Positions 23,157 through 30,431 of a stretch of DNA of 35,031 nucleotides are shown here, in pieces. The number at the start of each line of letters is the position of its first letter. The stretch's first letter is position 1. Position numbers and translations under genes: made by a program. Origin of the DNA: Oscillospiraceae bacterium (GTDB taxonomy: Bacteria > Bacillota > Clostridia > Oscillospirales > CAG-272); assembly GCA_015065105.1 (NCBI GenBank), contig SVQZ01000026.1:1-35031 (forward strand), given 5' to 3'. Under the pieces are notes generated by a model that was not told the origin of the DNA, did no database searches, and saw only the letters and a list, made by a program, of their open reading frames with translations.

Positions 23157-23752
23157 CAAAAATGAAATCAACAAGAACTCTTCCCGAAGGATATAAAAAG
23201 ATATATTCGGTGGATCTTCAAAAAAACAAAAAGATGCTGTTGGCTGTAAACGGTCTTGCTTTATTAATAACGGTTGCAATGATCGTTCCTGTGTGTTTTT
23301 ACATACCTATGATCACGCTTTTTGATATGGAAAAAGGAATTCTGCTGTACATACTACGCTTTGCAGTGCTTCTGCTTGGCGGTGTTGTATATATAATTTT
23401 ACACGAGTTTGTACACGGTATTGCAATGAAGCTTTGCGGAACAAAAAAGATCAAATACGGCTTTACGGGGATGTATGCCTTTGCGGGAAGTGACGATTAT
23501 TACTCGAAAAAGCCTTATATATTTATCGCTCTTGCTCCCGTTGTTTTGTGGGGTGTTGTTCTTCTTGCAATTAACCTTTTAGTACCGACAGAGTGGTTTT
23601 GGGTGGTTTATTTCATCCAAATCGGAAACATCTCGGGCGCGGCAGGCGACTTCTTTGTTACCTTTAAATTCTCCCGTATGCCCTCGGATATTCTTGTAAA
23701 AGATTACGGTGTTGGAATGGAAGTGTATTCGTTACATTCAACCCGTGGTTGA
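23153..23752 (+). CDS. DUF3267 family membrane zincin
   Basis: 199 residues, about four membrane segments. HEFVH (residues 84-88) in a membrane helix is the zinc motif, and NISGAAGDFFV (about 160-170) provides a later Asp like that of site-2 proteases. YGFTGMYAFAGSDDYYSK lies between. The GTG start at 23153 overlaps the previous stop and follows AAAGGAG; ATG 23162 is the alternative. The last codons (ST-R-G-stop) coincide with the dyad at 23738-23752. Confidence 0.82.
   Translation: MTKMKSTRTLPEGYKKIYSVDLQKNKKMLLAVNGLALLITVAMIVPVCFYIPMITLFDMEKGILLYILRFAVLLLGGVVYIILHEFVHGIAMKLCGTKKIKYGFTGMYAFAGSDDYYSKKPYIFIALAPVVLWGVVLLAINLLVPTEWFWVVYFIQIGNISGAAGDFFVTFKFSRMPSDILVKDYGVGMEVYSLHSTRG
23738..23752. 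promoter_or_regulatory. Dyad TCAACC-CGT-GGTTGA (candidate operator)
   Basis: Perfect 6+6 dyad embedded in the end of the DUF3267 gene. Its centre at 23745 is 51 bp upstream of the -10 of the next XRE gene. Confidence 0.65.
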
Positions 23753-23772
23753 GCTCATCGACTTTTGGTTTA

Positions 23773-23801
23773 TTGTATATCCTGATTTGATATGTTATAA
23801 T
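23773..23801 (+). promoter_or_regulatory. Promoter of XRE/beta-helix gene
   Basis: TTGTAT (23773-23778), 17-bp spacer, extended -10 TGT-TATAAT (23793-23801). The hexamers are the same as at 12673-12701. Confidence 0.8.
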
Positions 23802-23823
23802 TAAAACCGAAAGGAGTGAGCTT

Positions 23824-24678
23824 ATGGAAAATCTAAATCTTGTATTAGCGGAAAATATACAGAAGTATCGAAAAGAAAAGGGCTTTACTCAGGAGGAATT
23901 AGCGGATAATTTAGGTGTAACCTTTCAGGCTGTGTCAAAATGGGAAAATGCGAGATCTGCTCCCGATATATTTCTTTTACCGATAATGGCTGATATTTTT
24001 GATTGTAAAATCGATGAGTTGTTTTCAAAGGAGCGTGATCCCGGAATAGATATTCCCTTTGAGGATGACGGTATTGTAAGGATATTTCAGGCTGTGGGAA
24101 ATAAAATAATGAAATTTCAGGAGCAGGACTCCGGCCCTAATTTTGAAGTGGAATTTCCGAAAAACTGTAACGAAACTACAAGGCAATATTTCAAGGTTGA
24201 GGTTTACGGAAATATTGTCAGCGAAGGCATTATTTGCGGTGATGTTGTTTGCCACGGAGATGCAGTATGTCACGACATTTGCGGTGATATGAGAGTAGAA
24301 TTCGAGCCTTGTGATAAAATGCATCCGGTTTTAGTTCAGGGTGATGTTGCCGGCGGATGCTATGCCACGGGAGATCTTACGATCGGAGGGAATGTTGCCG
24401 GGGGATGTAATTCCGGTAACAATATGGTAGTAGCCTTGAATGTAAACGGCGGCGTTAATGCAACCAACAGTGTTGCTGTAAACGGTGAGCTTCACGGCGG
24501 TGTCAACTGTGCGGGAGAGGTTAGTTGTGTCCGTAATGTTTACGGAAATATCAATGCTGACAATATAACCGTTCACGGTAATATTGAGGCGGATAAGATA
24601 AGAGGAAACGTAACCTGCTACCAAACGGTAAACTGCGATAATATCGAGGGAAATGTTGGTATAATCAAAGAAGAATAA
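23824..24678 (+). CDS. XRE regulator fused to a beta-helix (bactofilin-like) domain
   Basis: 284 residues. HTH at about 5-62 (TFQAVSKWENA), nearly the same as the XRE protein at 3724. A linker of 60 residues follows, then from about 125 to the end a run of short hydrophobic-Gly repeats (GNIVSEGIICGDVVCHGDAV; GGNVAGGCNSGNNM; GNIEADKIRGNVTCYQ). These are typical of a right-handed beta-helix or bactofilin/polymer-forming domain, here with many Cys. Such domains self-assemble, so DNA binding may be coupled to oligomerisation; this is inference. ATG 23824 follows AAAGGAGTG. Confidence 0.88.
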   Translation: MENLNLVLAENIQKYRKEKGFTQEELADNLGVTFQAVSKWENARSAPDIFLLPIMADIFDCKIDELFSKERDPGIDIPFEDDGIVRIFQAVGNKIMKFQEQDSGPNFEVEFPKNCNETTRQYFKVEVYGNIVSEGIICGDVVCHGDAVCHDICGDMRVEFEPCDKMHPVLVQGDVAGGCYATGDLTIGGNVAGGCNSGNNMVVALNVNGGVNATNSVAVNGELHGGVNCAGEVSCVRNVYGNINADNITVHGNIEADKIRGNVTCYQTVNCDNIEGNVGIIKEE

Positions 24679-24682
24679 ATCA

Positions 24683-24716
24683 AAGGCTAAAACAAAACGT
24701 ATCTTGTTTTAGCCTT
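24683..24716 (+). terminator. Intrinsic terminator containing the next -35 box
   Basis: AAGGCTAAAACAA (24683-24695), 8-nt loop, TTGTTTTAGCCTT (24704-24716). The right arm starts with the -35 hexamer of the following gene. Confidence 0.85.
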
Positions 24717-24732
24717 ATTTATATGATATAAT
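24704..24732 (+). promoter_or_regulatory. Promoter of phospholipase C-like gene
   Basis: TTGTTT (24704-24709), 17-bp spacer, TATAAT (24727-24732). The -35 lies in the terminator stem of the upstream gene. Confidence 0.75.
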
Positions 24733-24762
24733 TAATCAACAGCGGATAAGGAGGCTTTGGCT

Positions 24763-25395
24763 ATGGCATCGCTTATAATGCATCTTTGCGCGGCAAAGGC
24801 TTTGATAAATGAAAATAAGATCGAAGGGGAAAAAGAAAACGAATTTCTTTTAGGTACCCTTATTCCCGACTTTTCGCTTGTGCCGAATGCCCATTACCGT
24901 ACAAGGAGTAACGGAAAAAGATTTTTTAATATAAGTCAGTTCCGCGAAAAATATATAGATAAGATAAAGACCGAGCCTCTTTATCTCGGCTATTATCTTC
25001 ACCTTGTGCAGGACGTTGTTTTTCGGGATATGATGTATAATGAGTATTCGTGGGATTCGAAAAAGAAGGGGAACGTTACGTTGCTTTACGGAGATTACAG
25101 AAAGCTTAATTCTTATCTCTGTGAAAAATATTTGCTCTCCGAAGATATAATAAAGAGCTTTGAACCCTGCCTCAAAGCGGCGGCAAAGGAGTTTATCTTT
25201 GAGCCCTTTTATTTAAAGGACTGCCTGATAAACGATTTTAGTATAAAAGAAACGGGGGATCATTATTTTCTTACTCCCGGGATTTCACATAAGTTTTTGC
25301 AAAAGTCCCTTGATATCTGTATTGCCGAGCTCACGGCTCTTGAAAAAGAATCGGGCTTTATAAACGAAACGGACTACGCATGGAAAGATAAATGA
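24763..25395 (+). CDS. Zinc-dependent phospholipase C-like protein
   Basis: 210 residues, no signal peptide. MASLIMHLCAAKAL at the start, FLLGTLIPDFSLVPNAHYR and LGYYLHLVQDVVFRDMMY carry the His/Asp pattern of the zinc-dependent phospholipase C family (LGxxxPD and H-x3-D type motifs). The intracellular form is widespread in Clostridia with an unproven substrate. ATG 24763 follows AAGGAGG; the TTG 24757 is not used. Own promoter and terminator. Confidence 0.72.
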   Translation: MASLIMHLCAAKALINENKIEGEKENEFLLGTLIPDFSLVPNAHYRTRSNGKRFFNISQFREKYIDKIKTEPLYLGYYLHLVQDVVFRDMMYNEYSWDSKKKGNVTLLYGDYRKLNSYLCEKYLLSEDIIKSFEPCLKAAAKEFIFEPFYLKDCLINDFSIKETGDHYFLTPGISHKFLQKSLDICIAELTALEKESGFINETDYAWKDK

Positions 25396-25488
25396 AAAAG
25401 GGCGCCGCTCCGCAGAGAATCCCGCTTTTTCTGCAATGACAACAACTTCATATTAAACGGATCGATTTCTTACAGATCTAAAAAAGAT

Positions 25489-25527
25489 GGCTGCCGCAAG
25501 CCGAAAATTTTCTGACTTGCAGCAGCC
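25489..25527. terminator. Terminator
   Basis: GGCTGCCGCAAG (25489-25500) pairs with CTTGCAGCAGCC (25516-25527), one mismatch, followed by CCGTTTTTATT. The inner GAAAATTTTC extends the stem. Confidence 0.8.
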
Positions 25528-25592
25528 CCGTTTTTATTATAAAACGTTTTTCTTATCCCCTTATATTTTTATATGTATTAAATTCCTCTGCT

Positions 25593-25635
25593 TCGGGTAT
25601 TGAAACAAAGCGGTTTTAAGAAGCTTCATGCCCGA
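25593..25635 (+). repeat. 41-nt TCGGGC/GCCCGA element, 25.6-kb copy
   Basis: TCGGGT (25593-25598) to GCCCGA (25630-25635), 43 nt, followed by a short hairpin GGGC-CGGC-GCCC (25646-25657). Confidence 0.7.
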
Positions 25636-25825
25636 TTACCGTTGCGGGCCGGCGCCCTCTTTTAATATGAATAATGTGATATAGTTTGTATAGCGTATCG
25701 TTCATCTCAACTTTTTTGTTATTCTAAATGCAATAAAAAATATTGCGGATAATTCTGCGAAAAGTCTCGTTGGCTTTTGTTGGGATACATGGAAAAACAA
25801 AATAATTGAAAGGTAGGAAAAGAAA

Positions 25826-26428
25826 ATGTCACGAGAAAATTACCGTACGGAAATGCTTTCCGATCAGTATTTACTCAGTAAGAATCAGATCTATTTATTC
25901 GGCGTTATCGAAACCGGAATGGCGGCGCGTGTTATTCCGCAGATGCATTACATCGAGCAGAAGATGATCGATGAAAACCTTCCCGAGAAAGAGCGTGTGC
26001 TGACCCTTCTCATAAACAGTCCCGGGGGATCTGTCAGCGATGGTCTTGCTATCTATGATACGATCAATATGCTTGAATGTGAGGTAAGGACTATTTGTGT
26101 GGGACTGGCTGCATCAATGGGTGCTTTCCTTCTTTCCTCGGGTTCAAAGGGGATGAGGCTTGCTCTTCCCAACAGCGAGATATTGATACATCAACCCCTT
26201 GGCGGTGCACAGGGACAGGCTTCCGATATTATTATCGCCGCAAAGCACATCGAACACACAAGAAAGACCTTAAACTCTATCCTTGCGTTAAATACGGGCA
26301 AAAGTGTTGACCGTATAGCTAAGGATACTGACAGAGACAAGACGATGACAGCGAAAGAAGCGTTGGAATACGGTCTTATCGACGGTATTCTCACCCCGGA
26401 AAGAATAAAAGCAAAGGAGAGCGCATAA
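25826..26428 (+). CDS. ClpP-like serine peptidase (S14)
   Basis: 200 residues, full length for ClpP. The triad is intact: Ser97 in GLAASMGAF, His122 in LIHQPLGGAQGQASDI and Asp167 in AKDTDRDKTM. SPGGSVSDGLAIYDTI supplies the oxyanion strand. It starts at the head of a six-gene cassette and is immediately followed (0 bp) by an AAA+-like gene that is not ClpX or ClpC. Housekeeping clpP normally sits beside tig or clpX, so this is probably a second, specialised ClpP. ATG 25826 follows AAAGGTAGG. Confidence 0.88.
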   Translation: MSRENYRTEMLSDQYLLSKNQIYLFGVIETGMAARVIPQMHYIEQKMIDENLPEKERVLTLLINSPGGSVSDGLAIYDTINMLECEVRTICVGLAASMGAFLLSSGSKGMRLALPNSEILIHQPLGGAQGQASDIIIAAKHIEHTRKTLNSILALNTGKSVDRIAKDTDRDKTMTAKEALEYGLIDGILTPERIKAKESA

Positions 26429-28093
26429 ATGAAAAAAACTATAGGCTATTTAACGGAACGTCTTTTGATACAGTATTATCTTATCGATTCTATATGCAGA
26501 GGGCTTGTCGGCGAGGAGAAGATGAAGGATATCTTCGATGAGCTTACAAGAGTCATGTGTATTCCCGTAAGCTTAGAAACCGAGAAGTACTATGAAATGT
26601 CAGTATCGGGGGAATACGCAGGTATTATAGATCTTATTACATATAACCGTTTTTGCAGGAATATAGAGTTTGCACAGATAAGCGGACAGAATGCAGAGCT
26701 CGACGATACAGACAGAGTCATCATTTCCTGTAAAAGAGATGCAATGCACGCAAAATATAAAATATTTGAGCATAGAAGAAGTCTCACCGTTGATACGGTT
26801 GCAGACATTCTTTCGGAGGCCTCGGCAAAGGGCAATATCTGCTCAATGGTTACTCTTGCATTTATGGAATATCACGGTATATGCATTTCCAAGGATGAAA
26901 ACAGTGCTCTCAAAAGAATAAGAGCTGCAGCTAAATGGAATTGTATTTTTGCAAACCTTATGGGTATTGCATATGATGTGAAAGACAAGACGGGATATTA
27001 TAACAATATATTTACTATTGCCAAGACCTCTAATATGAAAGAGGTGTTCCGTAATATATGTGAAGCGACCGCCTATACAGGGGAATGCCGTATATCACCT
27101 ACGGCAGATATTCTTGAAAAGGCGTTTTCCGTTGACATAGTAAACAGAAATAGCTATGACCGTATATTTGCAGGTGTTGTGTTTTCCGAGGTCATATCGG
27201 CGGAGGATAAGGAAAAGCTTCTGCTCAATAAGAAAGCGGAGGAGATAGTTTCTCTTTCGGGCATACCCTTTGATACCAAGCGAAGCAATGGCTTTAACTT
27301 TGATGCTGTGAAGGTGCAGGAAACGGCTTTAAAAAGAGAGGATGAGATACAAAGGATACTCTATGATCTTTCCCCCGTTCTCGACGGATACAGTTCTCTT
27401 TACCAGCCGCTTATGGTTGCCGCCAATGACAGCTACGTATCCGATATGTACCTTGAAGCGATAAAAGCGGGTTTTGCGGACAGAAATAAAGTGATAGAGG
27501 TTGATGCATCCACCTTATCAGCCGCCGATCTTTCCGGAACGAAGGAGAATTTTATTTTAAGAGGGTTATCCGAAACGAAGAAGTCTCATACCGTCTTTTT
27601 GGTAAAGCATTGCGAGGAGATTGCCGAAAACGGTGTGCAGGGACTTGTTAAGCTTCTTGATTATGATAACAGACGCAGATTCAAACTGCAGGATCCCGCT
27701 GTGTCTATCGATATTTCCGACGTGCTTATAATTCTTTTTGCATCCGAGATCAACGAGGACGTAAGGACGATAGCCGATGAATGCGATGTCATATGGAGCG
27801 CAAGTATAAGCAGAGAGGAAAAGCAGAACGTTATAGAGAAGAGCTTTGAGACCCGCGCAAATCTTTTCGGTCTGGAGAACGTGAAGTTAGAAGAGGAAGC
27901 CAAAAGCTATCTCTTATCCTTAAGAACGGAGCAGATGATCAGACTTATAGACAGAGCGCTTAAAAAGGCGGCTTTTGACAAGGAGTTTACCGTTAGCGCC
28001 AAAACACTCAAGAGCTTTGATTCGGAACAGGGTACAGCGCGTAACAGACGTGAATTTGGTTACCTCGGAGGTGTATATCATGAAGAATATTGA
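26429..28093 (+). CDS. Sel1-like plus degenerate Lon-type AAA+ protein
   Basis: 554 residues. Residues about 120-190 contain a Sel1-like helical repeat (MEYHGICISKDENSALKRIR, then AAAKWNCIFANLMGIAY). Residues about 315-500 resemble the Lon ATPase module: VKLLDYDNRRRF, then SIDISDVLIILFASEI (sensor 1 region), SASISREEKQNVI and a helical lid RLIDRALKKAAFDKEFTVSA. The Walker A position reads PLMVAANDSYVSD, lacking GxxGxGKT, and Walker B (TVFLVKHCEEI) lacks the DE pair. It is therefore probably a non-hydrolysing scaffold or adaptor for the adjacent ClpP-like enzyme. This is my inference from pattern similarity. ATG follows the clpP-like stop with no gap; AAAGGAGAG precedes it. Confidence 0.6.
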   Translation: MKKTIGYLTERLLIQYYLIDSICRGLVGEEKMKDIFDELTRVMCIPVSLETEKYYEMSVSGEYAGIIDLITYNRFCRNIEFAQISGQNAELDDTDRVIISCKRDAMHAKYKIFEHRRSLTVDTVADILSEASAKGNICSMVTLAFMEYHGICISKDENSALKRIRAAAKWNCIFANLMGIAYDVKDKTGYYNNIFTIAKTSNMKEVFRNICEATAYTGECRISPTADILEKAFSVDIVNRNSYDRIFAGVVFSEVISAEDKEKLLLNKKAEEIVSLSGIPFDTKRSNGFNFDAVKVQETALKREDEIQRILYDLSPVLDGYSSLYQPLMVAANDSYVSDMYLEAIKAGFADRNKVIEVDASTLSAADLSGTKENFILRGLSETKKSHTVFLVKHCEEIAENGVQGLVKLLDYDNRRRFKLQDPAVSIDISDVLIILFASEINEDVRTIADECDVIWSASISREEKQNVIEKSFETRANLFGLENVKLEEEAKSYLLSLRTEQMIRLIDRALKKAAFDKEFTVSAKTLKSFDSEQGTARNRREFGYLGGVYHEEY

Positions 28094-29762
28094 TCTTTTT
28101 AAGGACTATGAGAACTCGAGATTGGTTACAGCCGAGGAGTATTCCGAACGTTGTAAAGACCGCACCGTCCCCTTCAAGTCTATTGGTGACAGGGAGATCG
28201 AGGGCATACCCATCTGTGTCAGAAGAGACTGCTCGGGTGAGCTTCAGGTTACCTTTATTGAGGATACACACCTTCTGGCAATAGGTGCCACAAGAAGCGG
28301 CAAGACCACCGGTTACGTTATTCCTACACTGAACGTTTTTTTAAATAAAAAGAACAAGCCGAGCATTGTTATAAGCGACCCCAAGCAGGAGCTTTACAGA
28401 AGCAGTGCCGGGAAGTTTATCGATAACGGTTACAAGGTACTTATGCTCGATTTTACCAACTATACCCATAGTGACGGCTGGAATCCTCTGACGAAATATT
28501 ACCGTTTATATCAAAACTATCTTAACGTTGAAAATAACGTACAGATAGTTAAGACCAAAAACGGTTTAAGAAACAAGTTCTGTGACAGGATATATGAAGA
28601 TCAGGCAGAGCTTGATTCGGCTGTAAAGGAGGTAAGGGAAAGCTATCTTGACGAGGTCGAAAAGGGTATAAGCGCCTTTTGCGCGATGGTTATTTCATGT
28701 ACAAATACAAAGGACCCCTTCTGGGATGATTCCGCAAGGGATCTTTTAAAGGCGATCCTTTACGCTATGCTTGAGGACAGCGAAACCGGGGATATTACAG
28801 AGGAGACCTTTTCCTTCGATACGGTTCTCAGGATCTTTGATACCTTTACAGATTCTGCGGATAACTATGACGGAGGATATTTTACATCAAGAAGCATAGA
28901 AAGCTCGGCTGCCCACCGTCTTGCACGTAAGTGTATAATAGAGCAGGCTTCTTCCACAAGACGCTGTATAAGCTCTGAATTTGCGTCCAAGATGAACAAA
29001 TTCAGAGATACCTCTGTAAGGAGGATCACCGGAAGTAATACCTTCGAGATGTCCGAGCTTGATGAAGGCAAGCCTACGGTGATATTTGTTTCCTACAGAG
29101 ATGAGGAAAGCCTCCATTATGAAATAATCAGTATGTTTCTGAGCAATCTCTATACCGAGCTTATAGCACTTGCGAGAGAAAAGGGAGGAAAGCTCAGCAG
29201 ACCCTTTTATTTTCTGCTTGACGAGTTTGGAAACCTTCCGAAGTTCAATGATTTTGACAAGGTAATATCTGCCTGCGCCGGCAGAAATATATGGTTTCTT
29301 TTAATACTGCAGTCTTATGCCCAGCTCTATAATATATACGGAAAAGAAATCGCAGAGATAATTAAGGATAATCTGAATACCCACGTCTTTTTCGGAACGA
29401 ATAACCCTGAAACAAAAAAAGAGTTTTCCGAAGAATGCGGAAAAAAGACTATCGTTTCACCTACCTCAGCGATGAACGGTGACGGTGAAAGGATAGAGCG
29501 TTTTGACAAGGATACGGTTCCTTTGGTCCCTGTCAGTGCATTGACGAAGCTGACACCCGGTGAATGTATCGTTACCCAGATGCGCGAGGACGTTTTGTGG
29601 TCGAGGTTTGAGAGAAGCTATACGTGTCCTGAATTTGCAAACGGCTGTTCCGAACCGAAGGAACGTAAGCAGGTGATAAAGAGCTCAAATGCGAGATATA
29701 CCTATACATATAAAGAGCGCGAGGAAACAGAAAGCAGGATCGCAGGGATGTTTAGATTTTAG
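28080..29762 (+). CDS. Soluble VirD4/TraG-like DNA-translocating ATPase
   Basis: 560 residues. Walker A GATRSGKT is at 69-76 and Walker B FYFLLDEFGNLPKF at 376-389, both classic for the VirD4/TraG type IV coupling-protein family. ICVRRDCSGELQVTFIEDTHLLAIG leads into Walker A as in TraG. There is no N-terminal membrane pair, so it should be cytosolic, unlike conjugative coupling proteins. I start at ATG 28080 after GGAGGTG; this overlaps the previous gene by 14 nt. The longer frame from 27975 would overlap 119 nt and is unlikely. No relaxase or VirB genes are near. Confidence 0.88.
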   Translation: MKNIDLFKDYENSRLVTAEEYSERCKDRTVPFKSIGDREIEGIPICVRRDCSGELQVTFIEDTHLLAIGATRSGKTTGYVIPTLNVFLNKKNKPSIVISDPKQELYRSSAGKFIDNGYKVLMLDFTNYTHSDGWNPLTKYYRLYQNYLNVENNVQIVKTKNGLRNKFCDRIYEDQAELDSAVKEVRESYLDEVEKGISAFCAMVISCTNTKDPFWDDSARDLLKAILYAMLEDSETGDITEETFSFDTVLRIFDTFTDSADNYDGGYFTSRSIESSAAHRLARKCIIEQASSTRRCISSEFASKMNKFRDTSVRRITGSNTFEMSELDEGKPTVIFVSYRDEESLHYEIISMFLSNLYTELIALAREKGGKLSRPFYFLLDEFGNLPKFNDFDKVISACAGRNIWFLLILQSYAQLYNIYGKEIAEIIKDNLNTHVFFGTNNPETKKEFSEECGKKTIVSPTSAMNGDGERIERFDKDTVPLVPVSALTKLTPGECIVTQMREDVLWSRFERSYTCPEFANGCSEPKERKQVIKSSNARYTYTYKEREETESRIAGMFRF

Positions 29763-29773
29763 GAGATGATTTT

Positions 29774-30331
29774 ATGAGAAAATACAATGCTTTGATAATA
29801 CAGGAAAAACTCAGAACCAGAGAGTATATTACCATACCGGATATTCAGTTGGAATTCTTTCTTCATTACGTTCATGCCAAGGAGTTTTTAGAACAGCTGA
29901 TATGCCGAGGCTGGGTCGCAAATGAGCCGGAGGGCCTGAAATACCCTGTTCTGAAAAGCTATATGGCTTTGAGAAGGATCGAACGCAGTGAGGTAGATAC
30001 GTTTATCGAGAGGATCACGGTAGATGCGGCAACTGCTCTTATGGCTGTAGTTAAAAGATCGGCAAGGGGCGGAGCTTCGTATAAGGATATTTATAAGGAG
30101 GTCCGCGGAGAGAGAGATACAAGAGAAGCGGTCAGGCTGCTTATCGAATGCAGACTTATATATAAATTCAATGACCGATACTTTTCATGTGTTTCGGAAA
30201 ACACGGCACTTATCCTTAGCGCGCTGTCCCGTAAAAAGATCGATCTTGATTGTGACGAGGATGCCCCCGTAACTCAGGATTATTACGAGGTATTGAGGGA
30301 TTTATTCGAGCCGTTGTTTGCAGAAGAATAG
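29774..30331 (+). CDS. Double winged-helix protein, FtsK-gamma-like
   Basis: 185 residues, soluble. Residues about 16-60 (YITIPDIQLEFFLHYVHAKE, then FLEQLICRGWVANEPEG) resemble the gamma winged helix of FtsK (IQRxFxIGYxRAxxxxxxLExxGxV), which reads polar DNA motifs. A second helix-turn-helix-like segment lies at about 95-140 (GGASYKDIYKEVRGERDTRE, then AVRLLIECRLIY). It sits 11 bp after the VirD4-like pump, so it may give that ATPase DNA-sequence direction. The family call is by eye. Confidence 0.55.
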   Translation: MRKYNALIIQEKLRTREYITIPDIQLEFFLHYVHAKEFLEQLICRGWVANEPEGLKYPVLKSYMALRRIERSEVDTFIERITVDAATALMAVVKRSARGGASYKDIYKEVRGERDTREAVRLLIECRLIYKFNDRYFSCVSENTALILSALSRKKIDLDCDEDAPVTQDYYEVLRDLFEPLFAEE

Positions 30332-30379
30332 GCGGAGCTTGATTTGCTAAGACCGCTGTCTGCCGTATTTGTTATAAAG

Positions 30380-30408
30380 GGTAATAAAACAGCTTTGTTT
30401 TTATTACC
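30380..30408 (+). terminator. Internal hairpin (possible attenuator)
   Basis: GGTAATAAAA (30380-30389), 9-nt loop, TTTTATTACC (30399-30408), in the only sizeable gap (100 bp) of the ClpP-like cassette. It lacks a strong T tract, so it may be a partial terminator or mRNA processing signal. Confidence 0.5.
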
Positions 30409-30431
30409 TTAAATCACCGAAAGGAGAAAAA

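Larger units (their letters stand above)
25396..25825. other. Intergenic region before the ClpP-like cassette
   Basis: No gene is seen. It holds a terminator (25489-25527), one 41-nt repeat copy (25593-25635) with its hairpin, then about 170 bp of AT-rich sequence. I found no convincing -35/-10 pair for the ClpP-like gene, in contrast to the clear promoters elsewhere in the window. Confidence 0.7.

Noticed and set aside
3640-23752. The TYAACY dyads as LexA (SOS) boxes
   Set aside because: Firmicute LexA sites are GAAC-N4-GTTC; here the halves are CAAC and GTTG with 5 bases between, the genes are not SOS genes, and the sites lie far upstream of the promoters rather than over them.
22578-23752. 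PD-(D/E)XK-like protein plus membrane zincin as a restriction or toxin-antitoxin pair
   Set aside because: No methylase or small antitoxin-like gene accompanies them and the nuclease assignment itself is weak.
28080-29762. VirD4-like gene as evidence of a conjugative element
   Set aside because: No relaxase, VirB4, VirB6, integrase or transfer origin was seen within the window, and the protein lacks the usual N-terminal membrane anchor. The window edges leave this open only if such genes lie far away.
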